Notes: a model not told the origin generated them from the sequence alone. A DNA stretch of 64,000 bases from Biomphalaria glabrata (GCF_947242115.1 NC_074721.1:6064501-6128500); one strand, 5' to 3'; counted from the stretch's first letter, positions 10,525 to 20,740 are shown. Translations and numbers: made by a program.

Positions 10525-13500
10525 ATGCATTTCTTATTCTGGCTGATCGGAATTAGTTTAACGTGTAGTAAAGCGGACTACGATAGCCCAACAGATATAT
10601 GCCAGAGTAGTGAGCTAGATCTTAATATATTGATAGACTGTCAGCACCCGCCACGTAAATGGGACATGATTAGAAACATCATACATTTGTTCCGAACTTC
10701 TGGCTCAGCAAATAGAACTAAAAAACTATCAGTGACATTGATAGATATGTTTAGTTTAAATATCATGACTCTACAGGATTGGAACATGAACAATGTATCA
10801 GAACTTTGTCAGATGCCCACAAACCATAACGATCTAAAGACATTTAAAAAAAAAAAATTAAGTCTACAGAACCAAATCCTGAACGGAGATGATGAAGATT
10901 CCGAATCATTCATTATATATATAACCCAAAAAAAGCAAAATATCGTTTTTGAATTTTTAAAGTACTCATCAAGTTTTAGAAATCGTCTCATGATTATTAT
11001 TTCAGATCGGAAATTTTTGGTTGGAACTGAGGGTTATGGTAACGTTATCGAGGTGGATGGTGAAGACGACCTGTTGTATAACAATGAATTGAGCGTTAAG
11101 TTATGTTCACGGTGCTTAAAAGGCTGGTTTCCGACTTATCATGCTGAAAATAAACTCATCATAAAATCGTGTTTGCTTTATGAGAAGGAAACAAAACGCC
11201 TAACCTGGCAGGATGCTGCCAACTACTGTGCTCAAAAAAGGTCACATTTGATCACGTTTGAAACAAGATTGGATTTCACATTCATCCAATCAAACTTAGA
11301 GAACTTGGTCAAGAATTTTTCAAAAAAAAATTTCCATGCAAAGGAAGCAGTGCTGTTTTATATGGGACTAAACACTTTAAACGCCAGACTTAACGAAAAA
11401 CTATTGTGGATCAATAGCAGACCAGTTGCTTCATTTATGTACTCACTAATAAATGCGAGCACATCAAGAAATAGCAAGAAGGATTGCTTTGTTTGGCAAT
11501 ACACTGGGATTGAAACAAAGGACCGAGTAATACTAAACGTTAACTGCGAAGTTAAAAAAACTAAGGATATACTATGTGAGCAAGAACTTTTACAGTCATC
11601 AGACTCTTTCCTATTTCCAATTAGTCATTCAAATATACTTAAATATGTGGTTCCTAATAATAATTTCATTCAAATAAAAAATGATATTGTTGCTATTTCG
11701 AATACTTTTATTTCAGAAAATTCAGGATTCCCGCTATTTAATTGTGGTTACAATGAGAACCCGGCCTCATTTAACTTTGTGTGTAATGGATTCCTAGATT
11801 GCTTTAATGGAGAAGATGAAAAGATATGTAAATATGAATTTGATGACTTAAATATGTGCATTCGAAATGAACTGTTTGTATGTCGAGATCCCAACGTCCA
11901 CGGACTTAAATGTATTACTAAAAGACATGTGTGTGATATGATTAAGGACTGTCCTGATGGAAGTGATGAGTCAAACTGTGATGATTGTACTCTGACTCTT
12001 TGCTCACCAATTGTTTGTATACCTGACCATTGGACTTTAAACTGTTCATCGGTCAGCCAAGAAAAAGTAAATGAAACTAGTGACAAAGAATATTTAATTA
12101 ACAGTACGTTCTACAGTCCTATGTTTGAAAACTCAGAGTTAATAATGATATGTAATATTGCTTCTAGTAAGGATACTGAAAAATTTAATGAACAAAGTAA
12201 ATATAACCGTTTCTGGACTCCAAAATGTATTTATTTAAAAGATAGACATGGTTCTCACATTGGTTGTTCTGATTTTTCTCATTTGTCTAACTGTTCATCG
12301 TTTGATTGCCCTGAAGGTTTTTCCAAGTGCTGGAATTCATATTGTATTCCCGATACGTTTGTCAACGATGGGGTCAGGGACTGTCCTCACGGTGAAGATG
12401 AGGAAAGGCATTACCATAACACTGGATCGTACTATAGATGTTATTATAGTTTCAAGGAGTTTCATCCCATGTATATATGTGACGGAAAAATTGATTGCCC
12501 CAGAGGTGATGACGAGCTAAACTGTGGAGAACCGCATTGTCCATCTGGATTTATCTGTCGTGACGGGACGGTCACTGTCAACGATACAAATACTTTACTC
12601 GACATGTCTTCCCTTTCCCCAGACACAACATTTCTAAACATTTCTGGCATTGATCTGTCTAAACAAGTTAATTTAATGAACTTAGTTTCTTTCAGAAAAT
12701 TGTTAGTTATTATAGCTTCGAGGTGCAATATTCACGACCAAACTAGAATAAAGGCTGAAAAACGTTCTGTTTATTATTTAGATATTAGCTACAATAATCT
12801 TTCTCAGTTTTCGCAGGCGGATTTGGTTTCACATTTTTCTAATCTTTATTTCTTAAATGTTTCTCACAATGCCGGTTTAAGTGTCATACCAAGGTTTTAT
12901 TTCCGAAGGTTTCTAAAGCTTACCCTACTAGATCTTTCATTTACCAGAATTACGGAAATACATTTAACTTTCAATGATAAAATTCGCTTTCTTAATCTTT
13001 CAGTAACAAAATTAGAGCATGTTTATCTAACTAAATATGCTAAATATGAAATAATTGATTTCAGAAAAACTCGAGTTGCTAACACAATCAAAGAAAAATT
13101 TTTCGACCACGTTACGGTAAAAGGTAAAGTGTTAGCAGACTACAAACTTTGTTGTTCATATTTCAGAGGAGAAAAACTTCCAGCACATCAATGTGAAGCA
13201 GAAGAAGAAACTTTATCAACTTGTGAAGATCTTATCGGAGATTCTTTAAAACGAGTCTTGCTCTGGATTGTTGCAATTTGTGCAGTTTTTGGAAACATGA
13301 TCACATTGGGCTACCGTATTTTATTTGAAAGAGCGACATTTCATCTGACATATGTATTATTTGTTACATGTCTTGGTGTTTCTGACCTTCTAATGGGCAT
13401 TTACCTTGTCATTATTGCCTCTGTAGATGTACTTTATAGAGGTGTTTATATTGTACATGAAAATTCTTGGAAACAAAGTACACTGTGTCAGCTAGCCGGA

Positions 13501-14151
13501 ACTTTAGCTACATTGTCCAGTGAAACGTCCACTTTTTTTATTCTGTTTATAACTCTTGAAAGATTTCTGACCATCAGATTTCCTTTTGGTGAGCACAAAA
13601 TCTCCAAATCTGGTAAATATGTTTTAACATCTGTCGCGTGGTGTTTTGGATTGTTCCTGTCAGTGGTTCCAATCTTATTTAGAGATATGTCTTTATATTC
13701 AAATAATGGAATGTGTCTCGGATTTCCTTTAAGAAAGTCCAGTGGTACTGCCTGGATATATTCAGTGACCGTTTTTCTTTTCTTTAACTCTATTTTATTC
13801 TTTGTTATCGCCATTGGTCAGTTTTTAATTTTCTTAACAATATCTCAACATAGTTCTAAGTTTAAAACTGAAAGTCAATCTTCTGCTAGACGAGCAGATA
13901 ACATTACAGTGGCTCTCAAACTGTCAGTAGTAGTGTTGTCCAATTTTATCTGTTGGTTTCCGGTTTGTATCCTGGCAATAAGGACAGTGGTCAGTGACTA
14001 TGAGGTCACACGTGAGACTTATGCCTGGATAATAGCTTTAGTGCTACCCATCAACTCAGCCTTAAACCCAGTCCTGTATACTTTGCCACGTATATCTAAA
14101 TCTTGGACAGACTTTAAACGCAGAAAGTCTTCACAATTCTCATATTCGTAA
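10525..14151 (+). CDS. GRL101-like C-type-lectin/LDLa/LRR G-protein-coupled receptor B
   Basis: A complete single-exon frame of 1208 residues. Order of parts: signal peptide (1-17, MHFLFWLIGISLTCSKA); an N-terminal domain (about 26-197) with a hydrophobic-strand/helix alternation and conserved Cys but no sure family; a C-type-lectin-like domain (about 216-352: LTWQDAANYC, YMGLNTLN, LLWINSRP, CFVW, LCEQ); LDLa repeats near 407-435, 445-485 (CPDGSDESNC), 590-625 and 639-667 (CPRGDDELNC); LRRs about 700-860; a Cys-rich hinge (LADYKLCCSYF); and 7TM about 910-1186. GPCR motifs: SDLLMG (TM2), Cys988-Cys1064 as likely TM3-ECL2 disulfide, LERFLTIRFP, FICWFP, NPVLY. The C-tail is very short (PRISKSWTDFKRRKSS). 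It would sit in the plasma membrane; ligand and G protein unknown. Oddity: A12 run in the coding sequence at 10846-10857. Confidence 0.95.
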   Translation: MHFLFWLIGISLTCSKADYDSPTDICQSSELDLNILIDCQHPPRKWDMIRNIIHLFRTSGSANRTKKLSVTLIDMFSLNIMTLQDWNMNNVSELCQMPTNHNDLKTFKKKKLSLQNQILNGDDEDSESFIIYITQKKQNIVFEFLKYSSSFRNRLMIIISDRKFLVGTEGYGNVIEVDGEDDLLYNNELSVKLCSRCLKGWFPTYHAENKLIIKSCLLYEKETKRLTWQDAANYCAQKRSHLITFETRLDFTFIQSNLENLVKNFSKKNFHAKEAVLFYMGLNTLNARLNEKLLWINSRPVASFMYSLINASTSRNSKKDCFVWQYTGIETKDRVILNVNCEVKKTKDILCEQELLQSSDSFLFPISHSNILKYVVPNNNFIQIKNDIVAISNTFISENSGFPLFNCGYNENPASFNFVCNGFLDCFNGEDEKICKYEFDDLNMCIRNELFVCRDPNVHGLKCITKRHVCDMIKDCPDGSDESNCDDCTLTLCSPIVCIPDHWTLNCSSVSQEKVNETSDKEYLINSTFYSPMFENSELIMICNIASSKDTEKFNEQSKYNRFWTPKCIYLKDRHGSHIGCSDFSHLSNCSSFDCPEGFSKCWNSYCIPDTFVNDGVRDCPHGEDEERHYHNTGSYYRCYYSFKEFHPMYICDGKIDCPRGDDELNCGEPHCPSGFICRDGTVTVNDTNTLLDMSSLSPDTTFLNISGIDLSKQVNLMNLVSFRKLLVIIASRCNIHDQTRIKAEKRSVYYLDISYNNLSQFSQADLVSHFSNLYFLNVSHNAGLSVIPRFYFRRFLKLTLLDLSFTRITEIHLTFNDKIRFLNLSVTKLEHVYLTKYAKYEIIDFRKTRVANTIKEKFFDHVTVKGKVLADYKLCCSYFRGEKLPAHQCEAEEETLSTCEDLIGDSLKRVLLWIVAICAVFGNMITLGYRILFERATFHLTYVLFVTCLGVSDLLMGIYLVIIASVDVLYRGVYIVHENSWKQSTLCQLAGTLATLSSETSTFFILFITLERFLTIRFPFGEHKISKSGKYVLTSVAWCFGLFLSVVPILFRDMSLYSNNGMCLGFPLRKSSGTAWIYSVTVFLFFNSILFFVIAIGQFLIFLTISQHSSKFKTESQSSARRADNITVALKLSVVVLSNFICWFPVCILAIRTVVSDYEVTRETYAWIIALVLPINSALNPVLYTLPRISKSWTDFKRRKSSQFSYS

Positions 14152-15252
14152 AATCGCCGCTATACAAAGACATTTGTTTAAAAATATTAAAATTATTTGA
14201 TTGAAATTACTATATTTAGAATTTTTAGCTTTAGTATCTATTTGTCGTGTAATGTTGTTGCGATTTGTGCAGTGTTTGGAAATATGATCGCATTGGTATA
14301 CCGTATTTTATTTGATAGGCTACGCTTCATCAGACATATGTATTATTTGTTACATGTCTTGATGTCTCTGATTTTCTGATGGGTATTTACCTTGTCATTA
14401 TTGCCTTTGTAGATGTAGTTTATAGAGATGTTTATATTGTACATGAAAATTCTTGGAAACAAAGTACACTGTGTCAGATAGCCGGAACTTTTGCAACATT
14501 GTCCAGTGAAACGTCCACTTTTTTCATTCTGTTTATAACACTTGAAAGATTTCTGACCTTCAGATTTCCTTTTGGTGAGCACAGAATTTCTAATCTGGGT
14601 AAATATGTTTTAATATCTGTAGCTTGGTGTTTAGGGTTGCTATTGTCTGTGATTCCCATTATGATTTTCGAATTGTCTTTATACTCTGCAAATGAAATGT
14701 GTCTTGGATTCCTTTTTAAGAAAGTTGAATAATATCGTTTGAACATATTCTGTGACCATTTTTCTTTTTTAAAATTCTTTTTTGTTTGTGGTTATCGTTA
14801 TTGGTCAGTTGTCTATTTTTATGACAATTTCTCAACATAATTCTAAGTTTAAACGGAAAAGTCAAGATTCAGCTAGCATTACAGTGGCCGTCAAACTATC
14901 AGTAGTAGTGCTGTCAAATTTTATCTGTTGGTTTCCAGTTTGAGTCATGGGAATACGGGACAGTGGTCAGTGACTATGAGGTCACACGCGAGACATATGC
15001 ATGGGTATTAGTCCTAGTTCTACCTATGAACTCTGCCTTAAATCCAGTTCTGTATCAGGGGCGTAACTAGGGATTTGGGGGCCCGGGGGGATTGACCTCT
15101 TTGGGGGCCCCTTGCATTTTGACATTCGACATATGACATGGAATAATGTACGCAAAGATATATAAGCCCCAAATCAAATTGGTTCAGTATATCAGTAAAC
15201 TTAACAAAAAGTAATCAAGACTCTTTTAATGAATAAAAGCTTTGTTTATTAG

Positions 15253-15519
15253 TTAAATAATGCACAAGTGACAAATCTCAATTGATATCGCTTCACGTCG
15301 TGCATTCTGTGCAGCAAAGACATCTATAACATCATCTACATCGATACTTTCTAGTATTTGTGACTTCACTGACATTAAAGCCATGATAAGCCTTTCTTGT
15401 GTCATTGTGCTTCTGAGATAGCTTTTGATGAACTTGAGCTTTGAGAATGATCTCTCACATGACGTAATGGAAGTGGCCTGAGTTAGCAGTATTCGGAGGA
15501 GGTTGCAAAGTTTGAGCAC
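15253..15519 (-). pseudogene. hAT transposase C-terminal dimerisation (hATC) fragment
   Basis: 88 codons with TSCERSFSKLKFIKSYLRST followed by a helix like QERLIMALMSVKSQI. This is the dimerisation region at the end of hAT transposases. Upstream (toward 15830) the reading frame is broken, although scattered matching pieces continue. It is a remnant of the element's own gene. Confidence 0.85.
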
Positions 15520-15821
15520 ACGTAATTACCATATGAAGCCTGTTTCCTCAATATGTCTATTGGTGATTGTATTACTGGTTTGTTGATGAAGAGTGCTCGT
15601 GCATCAATGACATCATACAAACAGGAAAAGTAGCACAGTTTGTCATGAGCGGGTCTTCATCTAACAGGTGTCTTGGTTCAAGAAGAAACCCAAAGGTATC
15701 CATTTTCTTTCCAGCCTTTGAAAATGCCCTTCATCTCCATATGAAATCTGTTGAATTGCAGTCCTACATTAGAACTCAACTTCCCATCTCAACTTTTCTT
15801 TCTTCTATAGCTTTTATATAG

Positions 15822-16007
15822 CGTTACTTTCATGCTTATAGCATGCTCAGAGCGCTTTGGTCCAATCTAGGAGTTGGTTTTCCGTTCTGCCTTTAGGCGC
15901 TCAGTAAACGCAACTCTGCCCGAGTCGGGTGTCGAACCTCGAGTCCCCTTCTAGGTAGCCAAGACAAGCCAAGTTCAAGCGCACTTAGCCTCTCGACCAC
16001 GCTTCCC
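15822..16007 (-). repeat. tRNA-derived SINE, family 3, nested in the hAT element
   Basis: Minus strand: GGAAGCGTGGTCGAGAGGCT (A-box) then GGTTCGACACC (B-box), ending at a small palindrome around GCTTATAGCATGC. Better preserved than the copy at 4818-5031. Its place inside the transposon shows it inserted after the hAT or was carried in by it. Confidence 0.78.
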
Positions 16008-16249
16008 ACAGGGATTACAGGGAATCCATAGTATTCACTACCTTCTTTTGCTTTTTTGTTGGATTGGGTTTTTGTCAGTTTCTCATCATTTTGCAGAAAG
16101 CATGAAAGGGTACTAATTTCTTCAGCAGCTTCCCGTATATGCAGTCCAGACTTTTGTAGTTTCTTCCGAACTATATTAATTGGGAGCAAGAGCTTTGACC
16201 AGAATTCAAGATAGGCAAAAAATTCTTAATTTTCCACTGCATGAAGAAG

Positions 16250-16858
16250 ATTCTGTCCTAATATTATATGGTACTACGTCATTGTTGGTTGTTTATGTTT
16301 TGTGCGCAAACAAAAGGATTCAGAGCATACAAAAGTGGGAAAGATCCATATCTCGTTATGCTCGAGTATAGAAATACTCCGATAAGTGGACTGCCGTATT
16401 CACCATCACAACTGGTGACGAGTAGAAGACTCAGGGAATCATTCGAACTGATCCCAAACTATTTAAACCATCGGTAGCTGAAAATGCAGAGACATTACTC
16501 AACGAACGACAGATGAAAAGCAAAGTGAAATACAATGCAAAAGCAAGACTACCTAAAGATTATTCTGTCGGAGAGTTCGTCTAGGTCAAACATGGCAGAA
16601 AGCAGTTGTCATAAAAACATTCAGCACCCAGATCTTACATCTTAAAGACAAACGGAAAAACATACAGAAGAAATCAACGCTTTTTGAATAAGAGTTTCGA
16701 TGAAGACATCTCTGGGTACTATGATACCGATGGAGACAATGAACTGCAAACTGTTGGAACAAACGAAACAGACAGTTATAGACCAACGTCTAGAGAACTT
16801 GTTGTGCCAGTCAAGACAACCAGAAGTGGACGAATTGTTAAAGTTCCTAGTAGACAGG
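16250..16858 (+). mobile_element. Ty3/gypsy-type integrase C-terminal relic (fossil)
   Basis: Fragments in the + direction resemble the end of a gypsy-type Pol polyprotein: YLVMLEYRNTPISGLPYSP, then HSAPRSYILKTNGKTYRRN, then TRSGRIVKVPSR. These are the integrase C-terminal region and the tail after it. It is old and broken, with several breaks, and has no LTRs, protease, reverse transcriptase or RNase H around it. It lies inside the hAT element at 15056-17929. Confidence 0.75.
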
Positions 16859-17270
16859 GCCGGCCTTATGCCACTGCAGCCTATGCGGTCGCAGTGGGCC
16901 CCGCGCTTTCATAGGACACGCGCTAATTCTAAGTGTACATTATTAAATTAAACCATTATAACGTATATAAAATAACAGGGTTTTCGTGACCTCCTGATTT
17001 TCCAGGGCCTCCAGGAAATCTCATGAAAAGGCAAAATATACTATAAAGTCCTGAACTTTTTTTGAATTTATTCAAATCTCCTGAAGAATAGACGAAATTG
17101 ACATTTTGGGGTGCCAATAAATAAAAAGTGGCATTTCGAGCTTTCATTTGATAAAAATGTATTGCAAAGACGAAAGTAGGCCTATTTTCTAATTCAAAAA
17201 AAAAATAATATTGACATTATGCTCATCCCTACCCAGACTAGGCCCCGCGCGATCAGTTTTGCATAGGGCC
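16859..17270. mobile_element. possible second hAT-like short element nested in the hAT
   Basis: Starts CAGGGCCGGCCTTATGCCAC directly after the integrase relic, a common start for hAT elements. Near 17232-17275 there is a partly inverted match (GGCCCCGCGCGATCAG with CATAGGGCCTCC). The right end and target duplication are not certain. Confidence 0.4.
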
Positions 17271-18181
17271 TCCAAATGGTAGATATCACTCTTAAGAACT
17301 TTAAAAGGAAGGGTGTGATAATAACTTCAACAGGATTAGATGGAAATAAAAATAGAGTTTCCATTGGATTGAGGAAAGATGAATAGAGGGGTAATAACTC
17401 GAGAGTGAAGTTTAATTCTGAAATTAAAGACGCCAAACCCTAATAATGGACTATTCTTGCATTATTAAGAATAACTTTTGGATCTGTTATACTCGATTCT
17501 GTAAATTTTGCTTCAAGGTTAATTAGTGTAGCCATAAAATACTCGCCATTTAGATCTATTATTAGTAAAGGTAATAAGATACCTGGAATTCGCTGTATAT
17601 CATGCAGTTTTATTCGTGGCAACAAAGTTTAAAATGTAAAACTAACTTTAAAAAAAAACTTTGATCTCTGTGGGAAAAAATATTTTTAAAATGTCAACAA
17701 AGTCAACGTACTGATAGACCTAGATCTAGGTTTAGTCTTTGTGATAAATTTTTAATCCATAAATGTTGAAAAAAAAGACACCCGTTGACACTATTTGTCA
17801 ATCAAATATATTAATGTATGTATTTACAAATAAATTTCGGACACCCATTTGGGGGCCCCCCCTAGGTGGGGGCCCGGGGGGATTTTAAATTTCTCCCCCC
17901 CCCCTCCCCCCCCCTTAGTTACGCCACTGTTCTGTATACCTTGCCACGCGTGTACAAATCATGGACAGAATTTAGAGCACAAAAATCTTCACGATTCTCC
18001 AGTTCATAAAATCATCATTTTCTCCACATTAAAAAAAACAAAAATAAAATTGTAGAAAAAAACTATGAATCTGCTTTACTACATTTGGACGTTTTGGACA
18101 TTACGATATTGTATATTGTATAAATGATTTTAATATTCCATAATCGATATCCAGCGTTCCTTTTTTTTAAAAAATAAAATT

Positions 18182-18310
18182 GCCGAGAGGCTGATTACGC
18201 TTGAGCTTTGTTTAGCTAACTATCAAAGGGGCTCAAGACCTAACTCGCTCAGAGTTGCTTTTACTGAGCGCCTACTGTCGCCCCAAAAACCTCCCAGATA
18301 AACCTTCCCC
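18182..18310 (+). repeat. degraded tRNA-derived SINE, family 3
   Basis: Starts GCCGAGAGGCTGATTACGCT (A-box region like GTCGAGAGGCT). The later part, ACTGAGCGCC followed by AACCTCCCAG, matches the body of the copies at 4818 and 15822 in reverse. The B-box is decayed. Confidence 0.5.
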
Positions 18311-18329
18311 TATGTTCCCACTGTTGAGA

Positions 18330-18560
18330 AATACTCAGAAAGACTCAAAGATAGAGACATATTTCTTATGTCATACGTTAGAAGAAATTCGTACAAGTGT
18401 TTCAACTTCCATAGTGCCAACAGAGAATCAAATAGGTTGCTTGAATCAGCCAAGAAAACCAACGTCTTAGCAGAGTTTAAATTATTGATTCACATGCTTA
18501 ACTTGATTGACACATGAAATGCGTAGGACGTAATTATCTTCTTTTTTGAAGAAACGTCTG
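18330..18560 (+). mobile_element. LINE 3'-end fragment
   Basis: Broken frames resemble the end of a LINE ORF2 (pattern WNxLPESA ... LAEFK). DNA around GACACATGAAATGCGTAGGA recurs at 54880-55090 (CCACATGAAATGCGTAGGAC), which defines it as a dispersed repeat. Confidence 0.5.
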
Positions 18561-18654
18561 AAATATATAAGATAAGATGTGAAGAATAATAACACTTACT
18601 CTATGCTATAAACATGAAAGTTGCGCTCTTTAAAAGCAAGGCATGTAAGTAACT

Positions 18655-19600
18655 TATTTTAATGTATTTCTTGAAAAGTATTCGTTAGTCTCCTTCAGTC
18701 GTAGACTATGGTTCATCTCGCACACTTTTTCTTGTGACTGTGGAGCCCTTTTTTGGAGAGACACTCCCGTCCACAAATATCGCAGGTTAATGTGGCTTTC
18801 GCTTCGGTGGTAGAGGAGTTGGCCATTTTTCGCATTGTACTTTTTTCTTCCAGACCGGATGCCCATGTTATTGCGCTGTCCATAGCTTTCTTGGTCACTG
18901 TCTCTCTCCATCTAATGGTCAGTATTGATGTTCACTGATTTAAGGATCCTTATTATTACATCTATGTAACGGAGGTGGGGGCGACTAGTTTTTCTTGAGC
19001 CAGTCGCAAGTTGTCCGTAGAGGATGACTTCCGTGATGCGACTGTCCTCCATCCAGCGAACATGTCCAAGCCAGCGCGGCGTTGTCTGAGGGCTGTAAAG
19101 ATGCTGGGAATACCTGTTCGTGCAAAAGATCTCAGTATTGCACATTTTTTCTTTCCATGTGATTGTCTCGATCCTACGGAGATATCGCGAATGGAATGAG
19201 TTTAGTTTTCTCTATTGCTTTGCGTAGGTGGTCCATGAAAATTGCCATACAGCAGTGAACACATAACACATGCCTTTTAGACTTCCATTTTGGTCACTAT
19301 AGTTAGCTTCTGGTTTTGCCAAACTCTCGACATGAGTCTAGAGAAGGTCGAGGCAGCCTTCCCTATGCGTTTTTTAATCTCCTTTTCTAGAGACAGGTCA
19401 TCTTGAATGGTGGATCCCAGATAACAGAATTCATTTACGGGATCCAGCTTGTTATGGTCTATGAAGATAGAGGGTGGTGCAGGTGGTCCCTAACATTTGT
19501 TTTCTTCGTGCAAATAGTTAAGCCATATTCTTTACAGGCCTGAGAGAAGCGGGATATTAGTGACTGAAGTTCCTCTTTTGACGTAAGTAAAATTATTTTA
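18655..19600 (-). mobile_element. LINE ORF2 C-terminal region with zinc-finger tail, decayed
   Basis: Minus-strand pieces in order: CKEYGLTICTKKTNV near 19550 (end of the RT palm/thumb), then PRWLGHVRWMEDSRITEVIL and GSRKTSRPHLRYIDV near 19000-19090, and last CDICGRECLSKKGLHSHKKK near 18720-18790, a C2H2-type finger typical of the tail of this LINE group. Frameshifts separate the parts. Clade not assigned. Confidence 0.8.
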
Positions 19601-19904
19601 ATGTATTTCTTGAAATATATAATATACTTCTAAATGTTTAAATATATTGCAAATGTAATAGGCGAGTTTTCAGCACTTCTTTAAATGGTTTAAAAAAAAA
19701 AATAACGTTATGGTTCTTATTATTACTATCCGTGCAAACTAAAAAAAAAATAATTTTTAAGTAGATTAAACCTTTTAGACTTTGCGATTGATAATTTACA
19801 AGACATCTGTTTATTTCAATCCATAAAGAATGTTTTTTTTTTCTAGTGGGTCTGTGGTTGACTTTATAATACTAGCTAATACCCGTGCTTCCTTCTTAAT
19901 CTTT

Positions 19905-20643
19905 ATTTTCACCTGTCTCTTTGTTCGTTAAACAGTTGGGTCAAGACACAAGCTCTGCGGACTATCTCCTTTTCTTTCTTATTTGGCTTTTCTAGAATTT
20001 CTATCAATGGCAGGCCCGAATATTCTTTTATGTCGTCTTCCCATCCCTGTCTCTGTCTGCCTATTCTTCTTTGTACTGGTACTGTTTCCTGAAGGAAGGT
20101 CTCTTCTAGCCCTGAGGGCTTTGTGATATGGATATAGGGTTTTAGATAGCCTTTTTGGACAGTAGTTAGCATGTCATCGTGAATTCTAATTGCTGTATTA
20201 ATCTTGTTATAATCTTTGTGATGCGCTAAATGATAACTAATATCCTTATCTCTGGTTCTGCAGTCAATGTCCAAGATTCGCAAGCATAAGTGGCCGAGAT
20301 CAGAGAGCGAATCAGTCTGATTTTAGGGTCGAGGACTATACCTTTTTTCATATTGTATAGATTTTTGCAAGTGCTGCTGTGGACTGTGTAAGGCTTGTCA
20401 GTAGTTAAAGTTTGGCTCTTTCACCCTAGATGATAGCAGCTCAGAGATATTTAATTCTACTGACACTTGCTAGCCTTTCGCCTCCGATACTGATAGCCCA
20501 TTTGGCTATTGGTCATAATTTGTGTGGGTTTTTTTTTGCTTGTTTTTTTTTCATTGATTTGCATACCATATGCTCGGAACGCTTGTCTATGTGTATCATC
20601 AAATCAGATAGTTCTGTCTCTGTCCCTGCCAAATCCTCTATGT
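19905..20643 (-). mobile_element. LINE reverse-transcriptase C-terminal fragment (copy 2)
   Basis: A minus-strand frame at 19909-20283 begins MRILDIDCRTRDKDISYHL and ends with RIGRQRQGWEDDIKEYSGLP and a basic tail. This is the same family and arrangement as 8385-9094, and it is longer and better preserved. It ends at a hAT terminus at 20644, as in copy 1. Confidence 0.8.
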
Positions 20644-20740
20644 CAGTGATGGGCAAACTACGGACAGCGGGCAAAGTTCGGCCCGCTGAAATGTTTAATA
20701 CGGCCCGCCACATATTTTATAAAAATAATTAAACGTAAAA
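20644..20740. mobile_element. hAT-type element terminus (copy 2)
   Basis: Begins CAGTGATGGGCAAACTACGG and continues with GTTCGGCCCGC, the common hAT terminal pattern. The right end was not found before receptor D. It is the duplicate of 9095-9190. Confidence 0.55.

Larger units (their letters stand above)
15056..17929 (-). mobile_element. hAT DNA transposon, internally replaced, with 8-bp TSD
   Basis: Ends are inverted repeats: left CAGGGGCGTAACTAGGG, right (reverse complement) CAGTGGCGTAACTAAGGG. The host site is duplicated as TTCTGTAT at 15048-15055 and 17930-17937, a perfect 8-bp duplication as hAT elements make. A minus-strand frame at 15253-15519 carries the hAT C-terminal dimerisation motif (CERSFSKLKFIKSYLRST). 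The rest of the transposase is decayed, and the interior holds later insertions: a SINE (15822-16007), a gypsy-type integrase relic (16250-16858) and another hAT-like terminus (16859 on). Non-autonomous today. Confidence 0.93.
14252..18009 (+). pseudogene. 7TM-only receptor pseudogene C, split by a hAT transposon
   Basis: The sequence joins the 3' flank of receptor B directly: up to about 14251 it matches the 3' flank of D, and from GCGATTTGTGCAG it matches the TM1 coding region of the receptor family. It runs through TM2-TM7 to a TAA at 18007-18009. It lacks the whole ectodomain and has a 1-base deletion near 14315, a frameshift near 14725, loss of about 15 bases near 14874 (the RRADN codons), a TGA at 14941 and an extra base near 14957. 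A 2874-bp hAT element (15056-17929) interrupts the TM7 coding region inside the NPVLY motif. Both gene edges carry TTCTGTAT as the target duplication. It cannot make a receptor. Confidence 0.92.

Noticed and set aside
17849-17929. C-rich and G-rich run as possible G-quadruplex or promoter
   Set aside because: It is the terminal part of the hAT element, and the runs match its other end (GGGGGCCCGGGGGG).
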